Shown: piece by piece, positions 1 to 5,850 of the stretch
Position numbering within the stretch: position 1 is the stretch's first letter
Layout: every line of letters starts with the position of its first letter
Source: an uncultured Clostridia bacterium
Lineage (GTDB): Bacteria > Bacillota > Clostridia > Christensenellales > Aristaeellaceae
Assembly (NCBI GenBank): GCA_945877525.1
Contig: CAMDVP010000193.1
Location: forward strand, 1 to 5,850
Length of the DNA stretch: 5,850 nt
Direction of reading: 5' to 3'
Notes under the pieces: generated by a model
Seen by the model: the letters and a program-made list of their open reading frames with translations, nothing else
The model's database searches: none
Told to the model about the DNA's origin: nothing
Translations under genes and position numbers: made by a program

Positions 1-46
1 CGTCGAGTGGAATGAGCGAACGCCTGAATGGAAAAGGCGCGAGTAG
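1..46 (+). CDS. Possible C-terminal tail of a convergent gene (partial, weak)
   Basis: Reading from base 2, the plus strand is open up to a TAG at 44-46 and would encode the 14-residue hydrophilic tail VEWNERTPEWKRRE. It would converge on uvrA. The hairpin at 99-137 has a T-run on this strand too, so it could terminate both genes. Fourteen codons are too few to prove coding, and no family can be named. The alternative is that these bases are simply intergenic. Confidence 0.2.
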   Translation, partial: VEWNERTPEWKRRE

Positions 47-85
47 ATGTGCCAGTTGAATTTGAGAATAGGATTAATGCAGCAC

Positions 86-94
86 AGTATAACA
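86..94 (-). promoter_or_regulatory. Candidate extended -10 element downstream of uvrA
   Basis: The minus strand reads TGTTATACT, an extended -10 (TG, one base, then TATACT, five of six matches to TATAAT). It sits directly in the T-tail of the uvrA terminator. No good -35 is found: at 17-base spacing the hexamer is GCCGGT. It could drive a minus-strand gene lying beyond the window start. It could also be chance similarity in an AT-rich terminator tail. Confidence 0.2.
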
Positions 95-141
95 AAAGCG
101 CCCGCTTCACCGGCCAAGGCTGCCGATGAAGCGGGCGTTTT
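94..141 (-). terminator. Intrinsic terminator of uvrA, probably bidirectional
   Basis: An 11-bp GC-rich stem (99-109 with 127-137) is extended, after one mismatch, by 4 bp (111-114 with 122-125), closing on a 7-base loop. On the minus strand the stem is followed by C then TTTTGTT. On the plus strand it is followed by TTTT at 138-141. The uvrA stop codon lies about 27 bases before the stem. The symmetrical tails suggest it can stop transcription from either side. Confidence 0.85.
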
Positions 142-163
142 CCATTGGGCTGCTTTTGCGGGA

Positions 164-2998
<2,835 letters not shown>

Positions 2999-3038
2999 TT
3001 CGAAACCTCACTGTCAGGGCATAGCGTTTCACATGGGC

Positions 3039-3058
3039 GCGGCAAATATCCCTGCCGC
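3039..3058 (-). promoter_or_regulatory. Stem-loop in the uvrA 5' leader
   Basis: A perfect 6-bp inverted repeat, GCGGCA with TGCCGC (3053-3058 with 3039-3044), encloses an 8-base loop. It would lie a few bases into the predicted uvrA transcript, about 40 bases before the start codon. It has no U-run behind it, so it is not a terminator. A leader-stabilising or regulatory role is conjecture. Confidence 0.35.
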
Positions 3059-3069
3059 ATGCAAGGAAC

Positions 3070-3098
3070 AGTGTACCACAAAATTCGCCTTCGCGCAA
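3070..3098 (-). promoter_or_regulatory. Predicted uvrA promoter
   Basis: On the minus strand TTGCGC (3093-3098) stands 17 bases before TACACT (3070-3075). The -10 is preceded by TG and one base, giving an extended -10. The -35 matches only the TTG of the consensus, while the -10 matches four of six. The predicted start near 3063 would give a leader of about 65 bases before uvrA. No full LexA box of the GAAC-N4-GTTC type is visible. Confidence 0.5.
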
Positions 3099-3104
3099 CG
3101 CGAA
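3090..3104 (-). repeat. Inverted repeat over the uvrA -35 / weak hairpin after the GNAT gene
   Basis: TTCGCG, a 3-base spacer, then CGCGAA form a perfect inverted repeat overlapping the predicted uvrA -35 element. A related GGCGAA copy follows on the minus strand and leads into TTTTGTGG. The region could therefore be an operator, or a weak terminator for the upstream acetyltransferase gene through an alternative 5-bp stem. The adjoining 3111-3120 is a perfect 10-base palindrome, CAAATATTTG. Function is not established. Confidence 0.35.
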
Positions 3105-3125
3105 CACGAACAAATATTTGCTTTA

Positions 3126-3578
3126 TCATGGAGAAAGCCGCTTGCGAAAGCAGACGGCTTCGGGTCGGCCCGCATACCTGCCATAGACCGGCCCCGCTTC
3201 ATAGCCGCAGCGCAGGTAGAACGCCACCGCATGGGTATTCACCCGTCGGGTTTCCAGCACAGCCTCGGTATAGCCCATGGCTGCCGCCTGCCGCTCCAGA
3301 TGGGTCAGCAGCTGCGCGGCGGCGCCCACCCGGTTGGAGCGGGCATACACACGCTTGATTTCCGCCGTGATCTCCGTCAGCGGCCGGAACCCGCCGCAGG
3401 CGATGGGGGTGTCATCCCAGTATGCCACGGCAAACATCGCCCCGGTCTGCCGCACATCCTCCGGGGAAAAGCTGCCCTGCCCGCTGCTCCCGGTCAGGCG
3501 TTCCAGCGCGCCATCCAGCTCCGCCAGCATCGCCCGGGCATCGGCGCTGTTCACATCCGTCCGCCTGATTTCCAGCAC
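3126..3578 (-). CDS. GNAT-family N-acetyltransferase
   Basis: The product is a single GNAT domain of about 150 residues. It would transfer an acetyl group from acetyl-CoA to an amine; the acceptor cannot be told from sequence. The C-terminal half is diagnostic. A beta strand EIKRVYA leads to the acetyl-CoA loop region RSNRVGAAAQLL, then the helix LTHLERQAAAMGY, the strand AVLETRR, and the family ending AVAFYLRCGYE. The pyrophosphate loop is altered from the usual R/Q-x-x-G-x-G/A, keeping R-V-G-A-A. No signal peptide or membrane segment is seen, so it should be cytoplasmic. I prefer the GTG start at 3578, because GGAGGA (3585-3590) is six bases upstream of it. The ATG two codons earlier (3584) touches the same GGAGGA with no spacing. 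The gene is preceded by a terminator hairpin and followed by the uvrA promoter region, so its own promoter is unclear. Confidence 0.85.
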   Translation of the reverse strand: MLEIRRTDVNSADARAMLAELDGALERLTGSSGQGSFSPEDVRQTGAMFAVAYWDDTPIACGGFRPLTEITAEIKRVYARSNRVGAAAQLLTHLERQAAAMGYTEAVLETRRVNTHAVAFYLRCGYEAGPVYGRYAGRPEAVCFRKRLSP

Positions 3579-3584
3579 ATGCAT

Positions 3585-3590
3585 TCCTCC
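3585..3590 (-). promoter_or_regulatory. Ribosome binding site that decides the GNAT start
   Basis: The minus strand reads GGAGGAATGCATGTG. The ATG is fused to the Shine-Dalgarno sequence, while the in-frame GTG stands six bases away at normal spacing. This favours GTG as the initiation codon. A second ATG between them is out of frame. Confidence 0.65.
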
Positions 3591-3592
3591 CG

Positions 3593-3630
3593 AACAAAAC
3601 GGGGAACCGGCCTGATTCTCCGGTTCCCCG
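3593..3630 (-). terminator. Intrinsic terminator or attenuator before the GNAT gene
   Basis: A perfect 11-bp stem (3620-3630 with 3600-3610) with a 9-base loop is followed on the minus strand by TTTTGTT (3593-3599). It lies 16 bases after the stop codon of the small membrane protein gene. The T-tract is separated from the GNAT Shine-Dalgarno sequence by only two bases. It is a textbook terminator by shape, but its position leaves no space for a GNAT promoter downstream, so partial read-through or attenuation is possible. The plus-strand tail (CGTTT) is weak. Confidence 0.85.
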
Positions 3631-3646
3631 CGTTTCCGATATTCGC

Positions 3647-3856
3647 TCAGAAAATGCTCTTGAGCATCATACCCCCGCCAAAGATAACCATGGGCACCCC
3701 CAGTATCAGCCCGATCACCGTCAGGCACAGCACCACACCCGCGCAGCAAATCACGCCGCCCAGAATGAACGCCGCCAGTCGCCCGGTGAGCCCCAGGATC
3801 ATCCCGATCAGCTCCATGCCCATGCGGAAGGGCCAGGTCAGCAGCCGCAGCATCAT
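3647..3856 (-). CDS. Small hydrophobic membrane protein, unknown function
   Basis: A 69-residue, strongly hydrophobic protein that I cannot assign to a named family. It begins MMLRLLTWPFRMGMELIGMI. A first hydrophobic stretch covers roughly residues 14-38, ending in GGVICCAG. A second covers roughly 39-65, rich in V, I, L and G. The two are joined by little or no polar loop, so it may be a tight two-helix hairpin or one long helix. It holds two adjacent cysteines and several GxxxG-like glycines that would favour helix packing. Its only charges are near the N-terminus, around the middle arginine and at the C-terminal KSIF. The start is the first of two ATGs, with GGAGG (3863-3867) six bases upstream. 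An earlier in-frame ATG at 3916 has no ribosome binding site. The gene is followed by an intrinsic terminator. It may be expressed with the gtrA-like gene 80 bases upstream, since I see no clear promoter between them. Confidence 0.8.
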   Translation of the reverse strand: MMLRLLTWPFRMGMELIGMILGLTGRLAAFILGGVICCAGVVLCLTVIGLILGVPMVIFGGGMMLKSIF

Positions 3857-3936
3857 TATCCACCTCCATGATATCAGCATATCACGCAGGGCCGCGCGCC
3901 GCCAGGGGATTTCCATTAGAATTCCATGAGTACGCC
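3857..3936 (-). other. Short intergenic gap between gtrA-like and small membrane genes
   Basis: This 80-base gap holds the GGAGG ribosome binding site of the small membrane protein gene at 3863-3867 and a GC-rich patch near 3888-3903. I find no U-tailed hairpin that would end the upstream unit. TGATAT-like sequences around 3868-3885 lack a matching -35. Read-through from the gtrA-like gene is therefore the simplest reading, though a non-canonical promoter cannot be excluded. Confidence 0.4.
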
Positions 3937-4359
3937 TTAATCTGCCGCCTGCTTTTTCGCCAGGTCATTGGTGTCAATCTGCCCGCGGTATACCACAAAT
4001 TTCTGATACAGGAACTCCGTCACGAAGTTGATCAGCATGTTCATGCCCTCGATGAGATAGGCGTTCCAGCCGGCATTCTGCAGCGCGGTGCCCCACCAGG
4101 CCGAGGCCGGGGTAAACACCAGATAGAACAGCGCCACCAGCGCCATGGAGCGGGGCAGGTTTGCATCGGAGCGGAAGGTATAGCGGCGGTTGAAGGTAAA
4201 GTTCCACAGAACGCTGAGGATCAGCGAGGGCAGGTGGCTCTGCCAGTAGGCCGTCCAGCCGAACACCTCGTAGAACAGCGTGTAGCTGCCCACCTGAATC
4301 ACGCCGGCCGAAATGGAGAACAGGGTAAACTTGATGGCCTGCCACAGGTTTTTCTTCAT
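3937..4359 (-). CDS. GtrA-family membrane protein
   Basis: A 140-residue protein of the GtrA-like family: small four-helix inner-membrane proteins linked to moving polyprenyl-linked sugars or to cell-surface polysaccharide assembly. The predicted helices lie near residues 8-30, 42-58, 71-92 and 100-120. Two family hallmarks are visible: WNFTFNRRYTFRS after helix two (51-63) and NFVTEFLYQKFVVYR after helix four (111-125). The C-terminus is a polar tail ending AKKQAAD. The chosen ATG (4359) has AAAGG nine bases upstream (4369-4373). An ATG three codons earlier overlaps the hydrolase stop as ATGA, but its Shine-Dalgarno sequence has no spacing. Either way the gene is tightly coupled to the hydrolase gene. 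No glycosyltransferase is adjacent in the window, so the specific substrate is unknown. Confidence 0.88.
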   Translation of the reverse strand: MKKNLWQAIKFTLFSISAGVIQVGSYTLFYEVFGWTAYWQSHLPSLILSVLWNFTFNRRYTFRSDANLPRSMALVALFYLVFTPASAWWGTALQNAGWNAYLIEGMNMLINFVTEFLYQKFVVYRGQIDTNDLAKKQAAD

Positions 4360-4364
4360 GGCTC

Positions 4365-5108
4365 TCATCCTTTCATCAACGCCAGAGGGTGCACGGTCAG
4401 CAGCCCTTCCCGGCCCGGGGGCAGCAGCGCCGCAACTCTTCCCGCCTGGAAGGCCGCGCATCCGCCGTGGCTGTCCCCGTCGCACAGGCTGTTGATCATC
4501 AGCGTCAGGGGCGCAAAGTCCCTGCACTGCGCTGCGTATTCCGCAAGGGTGCCGCCCAGCCATTCCTCCGGTGAATAGCCGCAGTATACCGGCCAGAACA
4601 GAAGATTTTCCCCCAGGCGGAAGCTGTCCTGCGTGGTGTCCCACAAATCGCCGCACAGGGCAATGGAGCACTTCCAGCCCCGGTAGTCAAACAGCGCCGT
4701 GGCTTCCCCTTCCCGGTAGTGGCCGTCGGTGCGCCGGTACTCCTTCCAGCCCCGGGACATGCGCCGGTAGCAGCAGGCGATTTCACCCTTTTCCACCAGC
4801 ATGCAGGAGGAATAGAGCGCCTCTCCTTCCCGTTCAAGGAAGCCGAACAGCACGTCCACCCCCAGCTGCAGGGAAGCCTCCCGAATGCGGCAGATGGGCT
4901 CGCTATCCCTGGTCTGCGCCATATCCCGGTCTGCGGCATAGTTCCAGCACAGGCTGTCGAAGCCCTGCAGGAACGCCTCGCCAAAGCAGACCAGGTCGGC
5001 GCCCAGAGCTGTTCCTTCGGCCATGGCCGCCAGCACGGCGGTCAGGTTAGCCCCGATATCGCCGTTGACAAAGGGTTTGGAAGCCAGGGCCACGGTGATA
5101 TCCTGCAC
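4365..5108 (-). CDS. Nitrilase-superfamily carbon-nitrogen hydrolase
   Basis: A 247-residue cytoplasmic enzyme of the nitrilase (CN hydrolase) superfamily, which cleaves amide or nitrile C-N bonds through a Glu-Lys-Cys triad. The triad can be assigned. The Glu is E44 in FGEAFLQGF. The Cys is C152 in IALCGDLWD. The Lys is most likely K122 in RRMSRGWKEY, where the usual YRKxHL motif is absent. The order ADLVCFGEA, then VDVLFGFLER, then the Cys strand, then the late LTLMINSLCD and GGCAAFQAGRVAALLP segments follows the family fold, and the length is slightly short of the usual 260-300. The substrate cannot be named. The start is GTG (5108) with AAAGGAG at 5117-5123, which overlaps the tsaD stop, so translation is probably coupled. 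The stop meets the gtrA-like start region. An amidase on a small metabolite is more likely than a true nitrilase, by analogy with family members. Confidence 0.88.
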   Translation of the reverse strand: MQDITVALASKPFVNGDIGANLTAVLAAMAEGTALGADLVCFGEAFLQGFDSLCWNYAADRDMAQTRDSEPICRIREASLQLGVDVLFGFLEREGEALYSSCMLVEKGEIACCYRRMSRGWKEYRRTDGHYREGEATALFDYRGWKCSIALCGDLWDTTQDSFRLGENLLFWPVYCGYSPEEWLGGTLAEYAAQCRDFAPLTLMINSLCDGDSHGGCAAFQAGRVAALLPPGREGLLTVHPLALMKG

Positions 5109-5121
5109 GGCGCTTTCTCCT

Positions 5122-5850
5122 TTACACCAGCCGCAGGCCCGGCTGGGCGTTGAGGGTGAGGGGCGCGGTTTCGCCCCGAAGCAGCCGGTAATACGCCGCC
5201 GAGCCGATCATGGCCGCGTTATCCGTGCACAGCCCAAGCCGCGGCATATACAGCGGAATGCCCGCCTTGTCGCAGGCCTCCTGCATCATCCGCCGCAAAA
5301 GCCTGTTGGCCGATACGCCTCCCGCCATGGCCAGGGCGCCGGCGCGGGTTTCCCGGGCAGCCAGCACAGCCTTTTCCACCAGAGACGACACCACCGCAAA
5401 GCGGAAGGATGCGGCCATATCCGCCTTGGGCAGCGCCTCGCCCCGCTGCTCCAGCTTGTGAGCGGCGTTGAGGAAGGCAGTTTTGAGCCCCGAAAAGGAG
5501 TAATCATACCGTCCGTCGGGATGGGGATGGGGCAGGGTCATGAAATGGGGATCGCCCTCCTCGGCCAGCGCGTCGATGCGGGGCCCGCCGGGATAGGGCA
5601 GCCCCAGCACCCGCGCAGCCTTGTCGAAGGCCTCGCCCGCCGCATCGTCCATGGTCTGGCCCAGCAGGCGGTATTCGCCATAGTCGGTCACCTGCACCAG
5701 GTGGCTGTGCCCGCCGGACACCACCAGGCATACAAAGGGCGGCTTCAGATCAGGGTAGGTCAGGTAATTGGCAGACACATGGCCCTCAATATGGTTGACG
5801 GGAATCAGCGGCTTTCCGCAGGCATAGCTGAGGCCCTTCATGCAGTTCAC
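5122..5850 (-). CDS. tsaD: tRNA N6-adenosine threonylcarbamoyltransferase TsaD (partial)
   Basis: TsaD moves the threonylcarbamoyl group from threonylcarbamoyl-AMP to A37 of ANN-decoding tRNAs, working with TsaB and TsaE in bacteria. The visible 242 residues are the C-terminal part of a protein normally near 335-340 residues. About the first 90-100 residues lie beyond the window, and the GTG at the edge is an internal valine codon. Diagnostic features, numbered from the edge, are the metal-binding HIEGH (H20, H24), the ATP-site VVSGGHSHLV (43-52), DDAAGEAFDKAARVLGLPYPGG (68-89), SFSGLKTA (118-125), AGGVSANRLL (176-185) and the metal aspartate in CTDNAAMIGSAA (D210). All match active family members. 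The gene ends with TAA, inside the ribosome binding site of the hydrolase gene 13 bases downstream. tsaB and tsaE, common neighbours, may lie beyond the window. Confidence 0.96.
   Translation of the reverse strand: MNCMKGLSYACGKPLIPVNHIEGHVSANYLTYPDLKPPFVCLVVSGGHSHLVQVTDYGEYRLLGQTMDDAAGEAFDKAARVLGLPYPGGPRIDALAEEGDPHFMTLPHPHPDGRYDYSFSGLKTAFLNAAHKLEQRGEALPKADMAASFRFAVVSSLVEKAVLAARETRAGALAMAGGVSANRLLRRMMQEACDKAGIPLYMPRLGLCTDNAAMIGSAAYYRLLRGETAPLTLNAQPGLRLV

Noticed and set aside
3063..3080. Possible LexA/SOS box near the uvrA -10
   Set aside because: Only one half (GTTC on the minus strand) is present. The partner at the required spacing is GGTA rather than GAAC, so it does not meet the GAAC-N4-GTTC pattern.
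3579..3869. N-terminal extension of the GNAT frame back to 3869
   Set aside because: The extra residues overlap the small membrane protein gene in another frame, cross the terminator hairpin and look unlike a GNAT N-terminus. The strong ribosome binding site at 3585-3590 marks the real start.
4360..4671. N-terminal extension of the GtrA-like frame back to 4671
   Set aside because: It overlaps the hydrolase gene by about 300 bases and adds cysteine- and arginine-rich shadow sequence. The family's normal length is matched by the start at 4359.
5839..5850. GTG at 5850 or ATG at 5841 as the tsaD start
   Set aside because: TsaD proteins have about 90-100 residues before the HIEGH motif, whereas only 19 are visible here. 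The gene clearly continues beyond the window.

Overview
The window holds a compact, GC-rich bacterial chromosomal segment in which every well-supported gene reads on the minus strand. Several traits point to a Gram-positive anaerobe of the Clostridia type: strong GGAGG-type ribosome binding sites, short U-tailed hairpin terminators, a UvrA of Firmicutes-like length, and a short clostridial-looking membrane protein. The high GC would suit gut Oscillospirales- or Christensenellales-like lineages. This placement is inferred from general character, not from a marker search.

In transcription order (high to low coordinates) the layout is as follows. First comes the 3' part of tsaD (tRNA t6A modification), cut by the window edge. 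A nitrilase-superfamily (carbon-nitrogen hydrolase) gene follows, whose GTG start and ribosome binding site sit on the tsaD stop. Then comes a GtrA-family four-helix membrane protein whose start region touches the hydrolase stop. These three look like one translationally coupled unit. After an 80-base gap comes a 69-residue membrane protein of unknown role. It is closed by an intrinsic terminator that runs almost directly into the ribosome binding site of a GNAT acetyltransferase gene. A 127-base intergenic region with a plausible promoter and a 5'-leader hairpin then leads into full-length uvrA (nucleotide excision repair). uvrA ends at a strong hairpin terminator with U/T tails on both strands. 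The last ~98 bases hold no complete gene: possibly the tail of a convergent plus-strand gene, or a promoter for a further minus-strand gene.

Functionally this is mostly housekeeping (tRNA modification, DNA repair) with accessory enzymes and membrane proteins between. I see no mobile element, CRISPR array, tRNA, rRNA, riboswitch or convincing novel system. The points most worth a second look are the terminator that abuts the GNAT ribosome binding site, the uvrA leader architecture, the small membrane protein, and the tsaD-hydrolase-gtrA coupling.
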